64,000 bases of DNA from Dolomedes plantarius (GCA_907164885.2 OU015490.1:232350241-232414240), one strand, 5' to 3'. Shown: positions 33,752 through 44,975, numbered from the stretch's first letter. The notes: generated by a model not told the origin, from the sequence alone. Numbers and translations are program-made.

Positions 33752-34207
33752 ACTGTACATTTTGATGTATATTTATTTAAAAATGTCTTGCTTGCCATCT
33801 ACACTTGTTTATGGTAAAATTTGTTGATTCCTTATTGAATAATGCAGTATAATTTATCAACACATAAAAAGATAATAATTCAAAATATGTAGTCTTAGAA
33901 AATGTATAGTTTCTTTATTAAAATAGACGCCTCAGTATGGCATAAATTTACTTCAAACTCTCCATGACCCCACCATTCCCCTCCCCTCCAGGGGGTAGCG
34001 ACCCACCTTTGCGTACCCCTGACTTAAAAGATATATTTAGTGAGTGCCTTTTAAGTCTTAAGAACATGTGAAACGCGTTTCAATTATATTTTATATTTAT
34101 TTACATAATAATAAAATAATTTGATGAGGGGAATGGCTGAATAACTCTGAGAATATGAAATTCTGTGCAAACTGAATATATTTCAATAATTTTCTCTAAA
34201 GACATAC
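33752..34207. other. Intron; possible hAT-type fragment
   Basis: The 33925-34025 block resembles 26335-26420. The remainder is AT-rich intron. Confidence 0.4.
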
Positions 34208-34292
34208 TCAGCTTCAACGCCAATTAAGAATCCTTCCATGCTTGGCAATATGACATCAGGTGTTCTTAGTTTCACTGTAAATGTTGGCAAAA
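34208..34292 (-). CDS. Alpha-2-macroglobulin/TEP-family exon (MG2/MG3 link)
   Basis: 85 nt, with acceptor AG at 34293-34294 (TCTTTTTCCAG) and donor GTATGT starting at 34207. Two bases complete a split Val codon (G|TT) from exon 35597-35639. Then come 27 codons starting LPTFTVKLRTPDVILPSMEG and ending with two bases of a Glu codon. 'EYVLPxFxVxI' followed by 'xxxxYTYGK' is the classic MG2-to-MG3 junction of the family. Confidence 0.92.
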
Positions 34293-34817
34293 CTGGAAAA
34301 AGATATTTCATTTAAATAGTAGATCACTGTTGTACTTAAAAAACATTGATAATCTATCAGATGACAAAGAAATTATTACAATAGCACACGTCGAATAGTT
34401 TCTAAAATTTTCCTAAATTTTTTAAACTAGGATATTCGATTGTCCAAAAAGTGTATTCGGTTTTTAAGTAAAAAAAAACGACGCATTATTAATTTTCACA
34501 AATAATTTTATTGGACAACATATTCTGTTTCAATACATTATGCTATTTTTAAAGAAACTTCATAATTCCACTTCGTACTGTGTCCCTAAACTGACACAGT
34601 ACGAAGATTTTTTTTGCGTTTCTGCATTTTTGTGAAATAGCAAAGCATAAATTCCAAAAATGTTGTTTATTTTCTTCCACCATCAATATTAAAATTGCTG
34701 CAGAAAAGTTCAGCCAATTCGATGAGCTCTTGTTTTAAATGCACGCCGATATGACAACTGTCACAACACAATTTAACAAATTCGTTTCGTATTATGTTAA
34801 ACACATATAAGTACTAC
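34293..34817. other. Intron, one short inverted repeat
   Basis: AT-rich. The words CTTCGTACTGTGTC and GACACAGTACGAAG (about 34569-34603) form an exact 14-bp inverted repeat around a short spacer. Otherwise nothing recognised. Confidence 0.5.
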
Positions 34818-35160
34818 TATGGCTCCAGGTAGCCTAGCGGTAGAGTGCCGGCTTTCGGTGCTGAGGGTGCTCCTATCAAATCCCGATAAGTGCCATTAAA
34901 AACCTCCGTGTCAAGGCCGGATACGAGATCGATGCATCCGTGGACCGAAAAGTTCCTCTATGAGGTCAGAAAGTGAGAGAGAGAGTTCGATCCCCCAGAT
35001 ACCGTCCCTGGGGGTTGCTCGGTCAAAATTGAGGTGGCACCTGGCTAAATCGGACTCAAACCTTGTGGTGCCATTACAAGCCGGAGCTGCACCCCTTAGT
35101 CCCCCAGCCTATATGGACCTGGTCTGAAGTGAATTCCTGCCAAGGGGCATTACAAATAAC
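34818..35160 (+). repeat. tRNA-derived SINE (family 3)
   Basis: The head GGTAGCCTAGCGGTAGAGTG is A-box-like and TATCAAATCCCG is B-box-like. It is followed by a ~250-bp GC-richer body (GAGGTGGCACCTGGCTAAAT; GGTGCCATTACAAGCCGGAG) and ends GGGGCATTACAAATAAC. Confidence 0.7.
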
Positions 35161-35222
35161 AAGTAATTATAGAGCCAACTTACTGAAAACCAAAAGAACT
35201 TTTGTAGCAACCCAATAATATT

Positions 35223-35435
35223 TGAGGCATTCCCGTTGAAAAGAGGGAAAATGCCAAAATTTCTAAAAAGTATTTTTTCATTTATACAAGGGTTTTATCC
35301 AAGGCTAATGGTAGGGAAAAGGGAGATATGTGCCTAGCTAGTTTGATTTAGTTCTGTGCTAGGCACTCCTGTATCAGTGAAAAAATACTTTTTGGAAATT
35401 TTGGCACTGACCCTCTTTTCAACGGGAACACCTCA
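35223..35435. mobile_element. Small MITE with ~65-bp inverted ends
   Basis: TTCCCGTTGAAAAGAGGG, TGCCAAAATTTC and AAAAAGTATTTTTTCA on the left are mirrored on the right (TGAAAAAATACTTTTTGGAA through TTTTCAACGGGAA). 213 bases, non-coding. It lies between the SINE and host exon 35597-35639. Confidence 0.8.
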
Positions 35436-35596
35436 TTTTATTTTTTAAAAAAAATATATATTAATTATAATTTTATTCTGATATTGAAGTCCTAACTTTC
35501 AGCTTTGGTTTAAAGCATATTCTAATATCACGAATTATTATGCAGAAAAAACAGTTATTGAATTTCTTGTCATGTAAGAAAGAAAAACATTTTTAC

Positions 35597-35639
35597 CATA
35601 TTCTCGAAGTTCAAAAACCACTGACGAGTTATGTTCAAG
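35597..35639 (-). CDS. Alpha-2-macroglobulin/TEP-family micro-exon (end of MG2)
   Basis: A 43-nt exon, too short for an ORF scan. On the minus strand the acceptor is TTTTGTTTCAG (AG at 35640-35641) and the donor GTAAAA starts at 35596. It starts in phase 0 after exon 39054-39197 and encodes LEHNSSVVFELREY plus the first base of a Val codon, completed by exon 34208-34292. The joined text FELREY|VLPTFTV matches the strongly conserved family segment 'xFxVxEYVLPxFxV'. Both phases fit, so confidence is high despite the size. Confidence 0.9.
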
Positions 35640-36339
35640 CTGAAACAAAATAAATTTTTCAGATTAATTGTAATATATATTGAAACATGCCAATAAAAAA
35701 TGATGGAGCTAAAATTTACGGACTTTTATTCGCTTGAATTAAAGAACGTGGAAACATAAAAACCTTTTTTTAAAAGTTATCGTATTTATTATTTTGATGT
35801 TTATTAATGATTCCTTAAAATTTCCAGAGGAATATTTTTGCAATAGAAAGGTTAACCCTTTGAGGAGTGCCATTTGCACAATGCAGACGCCTAAATCTGG
35901 CCCTTTTTCCACTTGCATTCAATGTATTTCTGTTAAATGATCAGAACATGGCTAGTGCTGTCATCTTTTATCAGTTTATAGAAGTTAAAAATTTTTGTAA
36001 CCTTTAATGAAAATTTTTTCAAGATATTATAGGTTAAAGAAATCGGGGCGAAAATCTGCACCATGCGAACGATGGACGTTGTTGCCTCTAAAAGGTTTAA
36101 AAAATAGGCAGAAGGAATATTTTCCTAATTTTTAACGCTACATCTGCCACAAAATAGGATGAACTACTGAGTTATGAATTTTCAAAGATATTTCAGTTAA
36201 AATATCTGTAATAAACTCCGCACACTCCTTCCAAAATTTCAAAGTTTAAAGTTTGTTAAAATTAAAACACAGTTGATGCTTTTGTAATAATAGAAGAATA
36301 TTGTTTCAGTATACTATGAAATCTAAACTAAAACTAACT
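35640..36339. other. Intron, no recognised feature
   Basis: About 700 AT-rich bases. Confidence 0.5.
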
Positions 36340-36625
36340 CATGGCACACCAGTCTGAATTGCTTTTCAGCACCGTGGACCAAAGCCTGCGGTGCCCATCT
36401 CCGCTTTCATGACCGTGGGCTTGGGATGCCACACAGCATATGTCTTGGTCAGGTGGTCAACCTGACGCGGGACCCCCAGGGTTAGTTCCCAAGCATGCTT
36501 GGTCCTCATTTTATCGACCCACTCAAGGGATGAAAGGTATGAGTCGACCTTGCCCAGTCGCGGAGTCGAACCCTGGACCTGTCGAGTGGCAGCTTGGCAC
36601 TTTTAACCACTACGCCCCCGGGCGT
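36340..36625 (-). repeat. tRNA-derived SINE (family 4), minus strand
   Basis: Read on the minus strand from 36625, it starts GGGGGCGTAGTGGTTAAAAG (A-box-like) and has AGGGTTCGACTCCGCG (B box GGTTCGACTCC) near 36565-36580. It continues into a body containing GGTCCCGCGTCAGGTTGACC. Confidence 0.7.
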
Positions 36626-38568
36626 AATATACTATGAAATCAGCAGCATAAATTTCCACGGGTGTACTTGAAAATCTCTAGAAATATTCCCCACGGGACT
36701 AGTGACATCTTGTTGGGCTCTCGATATACTTTTTTCCACGTTTTTATTAACTCGCTTTCTTGTTTGTGTGTTTGTCCAGTACAAATCTTGCAATCGATTT
36801 TTAGCTACCTTCATGACTAGTTAGACATTTGAAACTTTTAGAGTAGCTCAGAACACGATGACAATGCATTCTTTAAATACTTTTAGCCATCTTGAAGCAG
36901 TTTTGAATTCATTTTCAGTTAATTTTGTTTTATATGGAAAGTTAGTTCAGAAAAAATCAGCAAGGTAGCGATTCGATCGAATTCAATGCATGCACTTTTG
37001 CGTAACGGCATTTGTCGATTTTGAAAACAGAATACATGTGAATTTAGTTTGTTTACAAAAATATTGTGCTAAAAATTAAAAAAATATGTATATGTTAGCA
37101 TTTTATAAAGTCTGTGGATAGTGGAAACGACTAAAAAATAATTAAAATTAAATAAAAGTAAGTAAAAAAGTATAATTAAGTGAAGGTTTGTGCAATTAGT
37201 TTATATGATTCAACAGAAAATTTAAAAACGTGGTATGTAAAAAGTTCTTTTTATCTTGTAATTATTAAGTACTACAGTAAATTTGAAACATGTTATTTCC
37301 CTATTTTTGCCTTTTATTATCCTTATTTCATAGGTTTACAATAGAAACAGACGACTAGTATAAATTCAAAATTAAAATGTTTCAGTTTTCTTTTCTTACT
37401 TCATTTCTTTCTTCATATTTTTCATTCATAAGTTCGCATTTAATTCCAGTGTTCCTGTATAGCCCCGTTTGAAACCAAACAAAATTTGAATTTGAAAGCA
37501 TTTTGAAATTTACTGTACATCGTTAAGAACTAAGCCGATGAGAGATTGAAGACAGAATACAACACCAAGAATAAATTTTAATTGGCAGACATGAGAGACC
37601 TGTTAACTTTTTTGTTATTCCAATTAACTTATTTGTTTCGAGGGTATTTTGTTATTCACCTTAGCAAGTCTAAATATTTTCAAAGAGCAGTAAAACACCT
37701 TATGGGTGAGGTTCTTTGCTTCTCAAAATCACTGAAATTAACTTCATTAGGAATAGAGATCAAGATTGCATAAAACTCTTGAAATAATCAAAATATTTGA
37801 CACGGTGTATAGTCTATGAATAATTTTAGAAAGGCGATTAATGATTGAAAAAGAATTGGTGAGAGACCTCAGAAATTACTGAAAGGACTTAAGGTCAGAT
37901 TAGTCCTTTAGCACACAAATGAGTGTAATCTTAAAGATTCAAAATTGATTCTTTCTTTCCTTTTGATATTATTATTTAATTAGTCACAATTCTTTTCATA
38001 AATAAAACATATTAAATGGTAATTTTGGTAAGCGAATTGTTTTCTAAAGACCTTTACAGCTAAATTCCCCTGTTTCATTTTTTCTAGAATTGTACATATA
38101 TTACAAGCATATATTAAAACTTATTAAAATAATAGAGTGAAAACAATATTTTATATAAAACACAACAGCACATGCTCAACGCCAATGAAAATAATATAAT
38201 TTTCTGTCCGTTTTATGTACAAAAATATCTAAAAATCACTCTTAAGATTTCAACTTAAAATAAAATTGTTGTTTAAAAAAATTTGTAATTTTTATCTATT
38301 TTACCATGCTCAATTTTTCAATTTTTTTAATGTAATAATTATGTTTGTTATAAAAGCATGAAAAAGGCATAATTTCACGTAAAATTGTTAGCTATGATCT
38401 TTTTCGATAAATGTTTGTCTGAAATAAGTGAAAACTGGCATTTATTACTTTAATAAAAATTTAAAAAGAGCATTCTATTAAAAATTTAAAGATTTTAGAA
38501 CAAAATAAAGTGAAAAATAAACTTCATAACTCCCACCTTAACGGGCTTGAACTACGGTGTAAGGCATA
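36626..38568. other. Intron, no recognised feature except one shared repeat
   Basis: About 1.9 kb of AT-rich intron. 37196-37270 is an inverted match of 3036-3118. No coding pattern, TIR or LTR could be supported elsewhere. Confidence 0.5.
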
Positions 38569-38833
38569 TTATCACAAATTTTTAAGGTTAGACTTGAGTT
38601 TTACCTGATTTTGCCTTACATAATATTTTAGTCTTTAAATATTAGTATATAGTTAAACATGTGGTTCATTATCACAAATTAGTCATTTATGAACAATTTT
38701 GATACAATTGAAACAAACAGTTGTACCACAATTGTTCTTTATCACAAATTTTTAAGATTAGACTTGAGTTTTAGCTGATGTTGCTAATTTTGCATAATAT
38801 CTTAGTCTTTAAATGCTAGAATATAGTTACACT
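38569..38833 (+). repeat. Local direct repeat, two ~90-bp units, period ~171 bp
   Basis: TTATCACAAATTTTTAAGGT, TAGACTTGAGTTTTACCTGA and TATTTTAGTCTTTAAAT (38569-38656) recur at 38740-38833 with few changes. A further TTATCACAAATTAG occurs at about 38670. Confidence 0.85.
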
Positions 38834-39053
38834 AATTATTACTGAAAATGCATGCCATAACATTTATGCAAAAGATGGAATATTATGCTGATAAAATATC
38901 TGCTGAACTGATAGTTTTTTTTTTTACTTTTAAGGTTTAAAATTTGAAAAACAAAGTGAGATGACAAATACATAGACTTGGAACATGTAACATTGATAAC
39001 TAAATAAAAATTTCTTAAAAAATTTTAAACTTACAAGTAAAAGATTTACTTAC

Positions 39054-39197
39054 ATTATTTCCATATCGTACTATTGCCGTCCATTCTCCGAGTATTGGAT
39101 ACTTTGGAAACGTGTAATGATGCCTTGCGAAATAGTAAAGCAACACTTTGTTCCTTTCGTTAAAATACTTTTCGTCTACGACGATTTTATCGGGATT
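39054..39197 (-). CDS. Alpha-2-macroglobulin/TEP-family exon (MG2 core)
   Basis: 144 nt, phase 0 at both ends. The acceptor AG is at 39198-39199 (TTTCTTACTTACAG) and the donor GTAAGT starts at 39053. It starts NPDKIVVDEKYFNERNK, then RHHYTFPKYPILGEWTAIVR and YGNN. 'P.LGxWxIxVxYG' is the end-of-MG2 signature of the family. A second GTAAGT 19 nt downstream (exon end 39035) would also join in phase directly to 34208-34292, but it would skip the conserved EYV segment. The micro-exon route is therefore preferred. Confidence 0.92.
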
Positions 39198-39304
39198 CTG
39201 TAAGTAAGAAATTTTAAATCGAGTTATGTTAATGTAAAATAGTCTATACCTCTTCATGTCCGATCTCTTTACGGGGATAAGGGACCTTCCACTTCGAATT
39301 TTTT

Positions 39305-39668
39305 TTTCAATTTTTGTTGTTGTTCTTTATGCCACTTAGCCGACAGCAACATCAGATCAAGTCCCGAAGGCTATGGGCGATGAAAGTGCGGGTCCTGTTT
39401 TGACTGGCACCACAAGGGTAGGAGTGAGACTTGGCCAAAGAACCAGTCCCGTAATTTTGAACCGAGTCAAGTGACGTGACCAGACCACTTGACCCCGCAC
39501 CTCCAGAGGTAAATTTGATAACTTGGAGGACATTGCAGCCACGAGAGATTTTGCGTGCCCCCGCCGCCATTATTGTACACGGCAGTGGATTAGTCAGCGA
39601 TGAGCATCGAACCAGCGACTTTCAGATCACTAGCCCGCTGCTCTTGCCAACTGGGCCACTGCGCCCCT
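39305..39668 (-). repeat. tRNA-derived SINE (family 1), apparently complete
   Basis: Read on the minus strand from 39668, the head is GGGGCGCAGTGGCCCAGTTG, with the B box GGTTCGATGCTC near 39605. Then comes the body with TGCAATGTCCTCCAAG and TGACTCGGTTCAAAATTACG. The 3' end CAGTCAAAACAGGACCCG leads to TAAGTGGCATAAAGAACAAC. The copy at 1632-2385 is the same family. Confidence 0.8.
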
Positions 39669-39894
39669 TTATTTTCAATTTTCAACTATATATACAGAAT
39701 GATAATAATTAATATTATTTTAAACTGCGTTAAAGACCCTTAGATTTCCAAATAAGGATATTTTGGTAGAAAAGTGCCTGTTTTTCAAAAATATTTTCAA
39801 AAGTTCTAGAAATTTTCAAAATGCTACATGCGCATTTCGTATCATCTAAAAACCTTCATTTTTTTAATATATAGCTTTACCATGTATATAAAAA

Positions 39895-41827
39895 TAGTAG
39901 CTGAATACCCGTACTTCGCTACGGAGTACATTCAAATTAAATACAACGGTCATGTATGCAATTGATGCCAAAAATATGTATAAATATATTTATCTATATT
40001 AATAAAGCAATCGTGGAGGCTGTGAGTGACACTCCCGGGTTTACCGGGTTTCCATTAGGAAATTGGCCATATTTGAAAATGTCGAAATCGATGTATTTTT
40101 TTCATGAAAGTACATAAATGTTACATATTTGGAAAGAGCTTTAAAAACTGATAATTTTTTTCTGCGTACATTTAATCTGTTACTTTAATAGTTTTAGAGA
40201 TATTTCAATTCTAAATGCATACTCCACCGAACAAAACATTAACACAGCGTGATTCATTCACAGCGTGATTCTCACTAAAAAATGAATCACTAAAAAGAAA
40301 TGTTTCATCGTGTGTCTAAATTTTTATTATTTTTCTTTTTTTAATCATAAATATCATAAATAGATCATTTGAAGATGTACCGATTTTTTGGGGATATTTA
40401 ATTCTGTTTTTTACATGCTAAATAATTTTAAAATTTACTTCTGTTTTAACTTTCTTTTCTATTTTACCATCATGTTTTGTTTTGCTATTATTGAAGTGTG
40501 AATAATGTTTTTCATTGCTTACTACGATTTAAAATAATTTTTTGTATTATTGGTAACTGAATTAGTTGCATTCTATTCTTTTTGTGCTATTTTTAATATT
40601 TATCCATATTTTATAATTTGTATTGCTTTAATATTTTTTAAACTAACTTTTTCTTATTTTTAGTTTTCAGTTTTGATGTAAAAAACTTCTTTTATTTCAG
40701 TAAATTACAGCAGTTTTTGGGTTTGTCGCAGTGCTAAAATATTTAAAATGTGCATATTCACATTTTTTTTTCCATGCTAAATAATTTTAAAATTTAACTT
40801 CTTACTTCTGTTTTAACTTCCCTTTCTATTTTACCATCATGTTGTTTTAATGGACTATAATTATAAAAAATATTTAAATTTTATTTTGCTTGAGTCTCAA
40901 GAGGTAAATGCTGTTCCGTTAGAATTCAATTCCAGACTGACACATGAAAATTTTTCTTTTTGTAATGCAGGTATGCTCATATCATACCAGGTGGTGGTGG
41001 GTGTTAATACGGGTAACAAATTGTTCTTTTTGTGGGATGGGGGGGAGACTGCAAATTAATAATGCCTCTTATGAAAATTCTCTATATCACTCAATCAATT
41101 CAAAGCCGTCTGTCTGGTGGACGGATAACGTGAGCGTAGCTGGGCGAAGCCCGTCTAGTAATAAATACAAAGATCAATGTATGCAATTGATGTAAAGAAA
41201 AACGAAAAAACATATTTTAAAAAAAATCGTAACGGATATTTTTATAGACAAAATAATGAAGAAGAAAATATTGAAATTAAATCTAAAAGAACATACTAAA
41301 GAATATAGTACAGTTTGAGGAACATTTCTTGTACTGTATGTTAATATTTTTTGGATAATGTCCAATCGTCTGCCGCATTAGCAAGAAAAAAAAATTTTTT
41401 TCGTCTATTTCGTTGCTATGCACGTGAAAATAAATTAATTTAAAGTACCAGAAAAAGAAATCACGTGATCAGCATTTCAAAAATTAAATACAAAAAATTA
41501 ATCTTTAAAAATTCACCAAAAATCAGAAAATGGAGGTAAATATTCGAAAAAGATTTCAATTTAAAGGAATTTTTACTATTTTTCTCGTGATATAAATTTT
41601 ATAATCCTCAAACTATTTTTTTAAATGCAAACTTAAATAAAGTTACTAAAACAGCTTAAAAATTTAATATTAAAAAATCTAAGAAGATCTTTCAAAAATC
41701 TTTCTTAGTGCACCCCTACACTATAAGAATAATTGCCATGCAATATTTCAGCCATTTTGGTCTAGCGGTTTGCTCTGTGCGTTGTCTGTCAGTCAGTCAG
41801 TCAGTCAGTTACGGAACTGTTTTATTG
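39895..41827 (-). mobile_element. Helitron-like family B, minus-strand copy, split by Helitron A
   Basis: Its 5' end (right side) is ACAGTTCCGTAACTGACTGA near 41800-41824, and its 3' end (left side) is TACTCCGTAGCGAAGTACGG near 39925. The body is inverted relative to 42358-44546. Helitron A at 39993-41158 lies inside it. Text on both sides of that insertion (ATGTATGCAATTGATGCCAA against ATGTATGCAATTGATGTAAA) is similar. Confidence 0.65.
39993..41158 (+). mobile_element. Non-autonomous Helitron A
   Basis: Starts TCTATATTAATAAAGCAATC directly after an A, and ends GGGCGAAGCCCGTCTAG directly before a T. The start TC, a 3' hairpin GGGC-GAA-GCCC (41142-41152) a few bases before a CTAG end, and insertion between A and T are exactly the Helitron hallmarks. 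1.17 kb. The open frames near 40850-41195 have no Rep/helicase motifs, so it is non-autonomous. An internal direct repeat of ~60 bp (about 40415-40476 and 40774-40843) is present. Confidence 0.85.
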
Positions 41828-42357
41828 TGCTGATTTTTTTTTTGTATAAATCAGAAGTCAATTTTTTTTAAGCTGGATGTTGTTTTCCATGTTTTCACTT
41901 TATATTATGGTCTACAAATTTGCAAAATATTTGGGGTTTCAAAAAATATTGCACAGTTTTATGATTAACACTTCACTTAACAATCGTGAGAAATTTGGAA
42001 GAAATCAGAAGAAATTTTAGGCTTATCGAGCATTTTGAAAAATGCTAACAATTTTAAAGAATTTTTTTAAATAACGGAATTTGACCAAAATATCCTTTTT
42101 TTTGTATTCTAAGGGTATTCAATGTAGTGAAAAAGAATATTAATTATTCTCTTTCTGTATATAGGGTTAAAAAGAAAAATATTTAAAAATCGAAGAAAAT
42201 TGGAAGAAATTAGAAGAAAATTAAGGCGCATTGGAGCATTTTGAAAAAAGCTAGCAATTTTAAAGATTTTTTTTCAAAATCAGGATTTTCTTCCTCAATA
42301 TACGCATTTGTGAATTCTAAGTGGCCAAAATGTAGTACAAAAACAATATTATTTTCA
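41828..42357. other. Spacer between two inverted Helitron-like copies
   Basis: 530 AT-rich bases with an internal imperfect repeat (GAAATTTGGAAGAAATCAGAAG near 41990 and GAAAATTGGAAGAAATTAGAAG near 42195, in part). Confidence 0.5.
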
Positions 42358-42597
42358 TCTATATATATAAAACAGTTCCGTCACTGACTAACTGACTGAC
42401 AGACAACGCACAGACAAAACCGCTGGACATAAACCGCTGGGCTGAAATTTTGAATGGCTATTCTTCTTATAGTGTAGGGGTGCACTAAAGGAGAAAAATT
42501 CTTCTTCGATTTTTTAGAAATAATTTTTTAAGCTGTTTTTGCAACACTCTTCAAAGTTTACATTTAAAATAATAATCTGAGGGTTATAAAATTTATA

Positions 42598-44026
42598 CAG
42601 TAGACGCCCGTTAATTCGAACTCGGTTAATTCGAACTTTCGGTTAATTCGAACTAATCCAAAGGCTCCAAAAAACTTGTATTGGAGTTAATGTTAAAAAT
42701 ATATCATTAATTCGAACTAAATTTTGATCAATTCGGTTAATTCGAACTAAAAATTTGACAAAAATTTTTTTTTTCCTCAATTAACGGAGAAAACACACGC
42801 TGTATTTATTATTTTGTGTGTCAAAATCACCTGTATTTTTTTGTATATGTAAAGAGGCATATGCCCACATTCCTAGACTGTTGCATTTCCGCTAAACGTT
42901 AGTGGCTATTGTCCTTATCAGTGATTAACGGACAAAGCGATTTTCCGTTATTTGTATCGATTTTCTTAGAATTTCAGAAAAACCAGTCTTTACTACAGAT
43001 TCTAGGGAGCTGCGTCAGTTATGCCTGCAGTGTAGACAAGTTAATGTGATCTAGGTTTTCTTCCTCAGTGTGTGATGTGAAAGTGTAAAAATTCAGGATG
43101 TCTACGCGTGGAAAGTACAAAACCCAAATTTTGGAGACAAAGGTAGAAATTTTAAAGAGAGTTGAGAATGGCGAATGTAAAACAAAGTTAGCAGCTGACT
43201 ATGGAATTTAAAAAAACAAGCAGTCAATTTTAGATTCATGGGAAAAATCAAAATTTACTAGAGGAAGGAAACGCATGAGAAATGCATCCCAAGAATATCT
43301 AGAAAAAGCTCTACTGCTATGGTTCCAGGATGTTAGATCTCGAAATTTTCCGATAAATGGATCCCGAGTGCTGAGGAAGGCTGATGAATTGGCAAGTCGA
43401 ATGGGTATTGAAGATTTTAAATGCAATGATGGATGGCTTTCTCGATTTAAGTCAAGGCACAATATTTCTTATCAAACTGTATGTGGCCAAAGCTCTGATG
43501 TAAACGAAGACGTATACATTAATTTCAGTAGGAAACTGCCAGGGCTTTTCTCTACTTACCTGCCGAAAGATATTTTTAATGCGACCATATTGGACAAAGC
43601 CATAATGGACTCTATTAAAACTCTGAAAGCATTTATTCAGATGGAACCTTCCTCTGAAAATGATTTGAAATGTTTACTTCAAATCGAGAAGTTGGCTGAA
43701 CAATGTAGGCATCATAAACAAAACCAAACATCCACTTTACAGTTTCCCCAAAGTGTAATTCATATTTTTAATTAAAGTTTACTTTCTTCTGCATATCTTC
43801 TGCTTCATTTTATGATTAAGGCAAGTCTCTATTGCTTTTTAATATGTTAATTTTAGATAACATAGTATAATATATTTTCCGGGGTTATACATACTAGGAG
43901 ATTTTTCTTCTTCAGTGATACACTTTTAAAGTTATATATTTTCTCTTAACATCGGATAATTCGAACTTCGGATAATTCGAACTTTTTTTCGAGAACCTTT
44001 GAGTTCGAATTAACGAGCGTCCACTG
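42598..44026 (+). mobile_element. Pogo/Tigger-type transposon inside Helitron-like copy
   Basis: The left end CAGTAGACGCCCGTTAATTC is mirrored by GAATTAACGAGCGTCCACTG on the right, with TA on both flanks (42596-42597 and 44027-44028). The left end carries three tandem TTAATTCGAACT words and the right two ATAATTCGAACTTCGG words, probable transposase-binding sites. The transposase (43098-43775) lacks its DDE core. Confidence 0.9.
43098..43775 (+). pseudogene. Tigger/CENP-B-like transposase, DDE domain deleted
   Basis: ATG at 43098 (MSTRGKYKTQILETKVEILK) begins a psq-type HTH. A stop at 43209 interrupts it. The frame then runs open to TAA at 43775. It contains RNASQEYLEKALLLWFQDVR and SRVLRKADELASRMGIEDFK plus CNDGWLSRFKSRHNI, the CENP-B/Tc5-type DNA-binding domain. 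The text then jumps from PKDIFNA, where families continue into the 'DETG' catalytic segment, straight to a C-terminal tail (LKCLLQIEKLAEQC). The deletion removes all catalytic residues. Only DNA binding could remain. Confidence 0.88.
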
Positions 44027-44609
44027 TATTACAAGAAAGATCATAAAAATGCCTTTAAAATGAAATCTTTTTTGAATCTTTACCTTCATTTTTTGATTTT
44101 TGGAGGATTTTTAAAGATTAATTTTTAGAATTTAATTTATTAAATTCTGATGACGTGGTTTCTTTTCTTTTAATTTTGCGTTACGTTCATAACAACGAAA
44201 GCGACAAAAAGAATTGTTTTCTTGCTAATGCGACAGACGATTGTACATTATCCAAAAAAATATTAACAAACAGTAAAAGAAGTGTACCTCAAACTGTACT
44301 ATATTATTTAGTGTGTTCTATTACATTTAATTTGAATATTTTCTTCTACATTATTTGGTCTATAAAAATATCCGTTACGATATTTTTATAAATATATTCT
44401 TATGGTTTTTTTTTACATCAACTGCATACATTGATTGTTGTATCGATTATAAATATATTTATACATATTTTTGGCATTAATTGCATACATTGACCATTGT
44501 ACTTAATTTGAATGTACTCCGTAGTGAAGTACGGGTTTTCAGTTAGTTTTGTATATAGAGTAAAATATTGAAAATTTAAAAAAAGGGGTTGAAAGTCCCT
44601 TGTCTCCTA

Positions 44610-44975
44610 TAACTCGTTCTATCATTTTTCCTCGCTACAATAACTTTGCAAACTTAAGGACAAACTATTATTTAAGACACACAATTAAAAATATTAAAAT
44701 ATTTATAAGATCTCGAATGGATTTAGTGCCTTTAGGAAAAATAGCCGTCGATTCTTTGCCCTACTTTTCCTATATTATGTACAGCGAATTTTCATTATTT
44801 CATGTAATTATGCATTAAAGGGATGTTAAATTTATCATTAAGAACAGGTATTGAAAATCTGGCAAAACAAGTGACACTTTTGCAGGTATTTCCTTAGCTA
44901 AAATATTTTATTGCATTATGCTTCTTGTTTGATAAGTTTTTGCTTTTGTTGAAAAATTATTTTTTTAAAACTGTC
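44610..44975 (+). repeat. ~365-bp direct repeat, copy 1
   Basis: AACTCGTTCTATCATTTTTCC, TTTGCCCTACTTTTC and ATGTTAAATTTATCATT recur at 45607-45971 with about 75 percent identity by eye. Non-coding. Confidence 0.7.

Larger units (their letters stand above)
42358..44546 (+). mobile_element. Helitron-like family B, plus copy, with Tigger insertion
   Basis: Starts A|TCTATATATATAAAACAGTT and ends GTACTCCGTAGTGAAGTACG then GGTTTTCAGTTAG|T. The 3' hairpin CCGTA/TACGG lies 9 bases before a TTAG end. Without the Tigger insert (42598-44026) it is about 760 bp, non-coding. Confidence 0.7.

Noticed and set aside
39035..39053. Extending exon 39054-39197 to a second donor at 39034
   Set aside because: It would join in phase directly to 34208-34292 but would lose the conserved EYV-LP segment that the 43-nt exon 35597-35639 supplies. 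Kept only as a possible alternative splice.
41115..41160. Rho-independent terminator
   Set aside because: The GC hairpin GGGC-GAA-GCCC followed by CTAG is the 3' end of a Helitron in a eukaryotic genome, not a bacterial terminator.
40850..41195. Overlapping open frames inside Helitron A as Rep/helicase remains
   Set aside because: No HUH, helicase or other rolling-circle motif could be seen; the element is non-autonomous.
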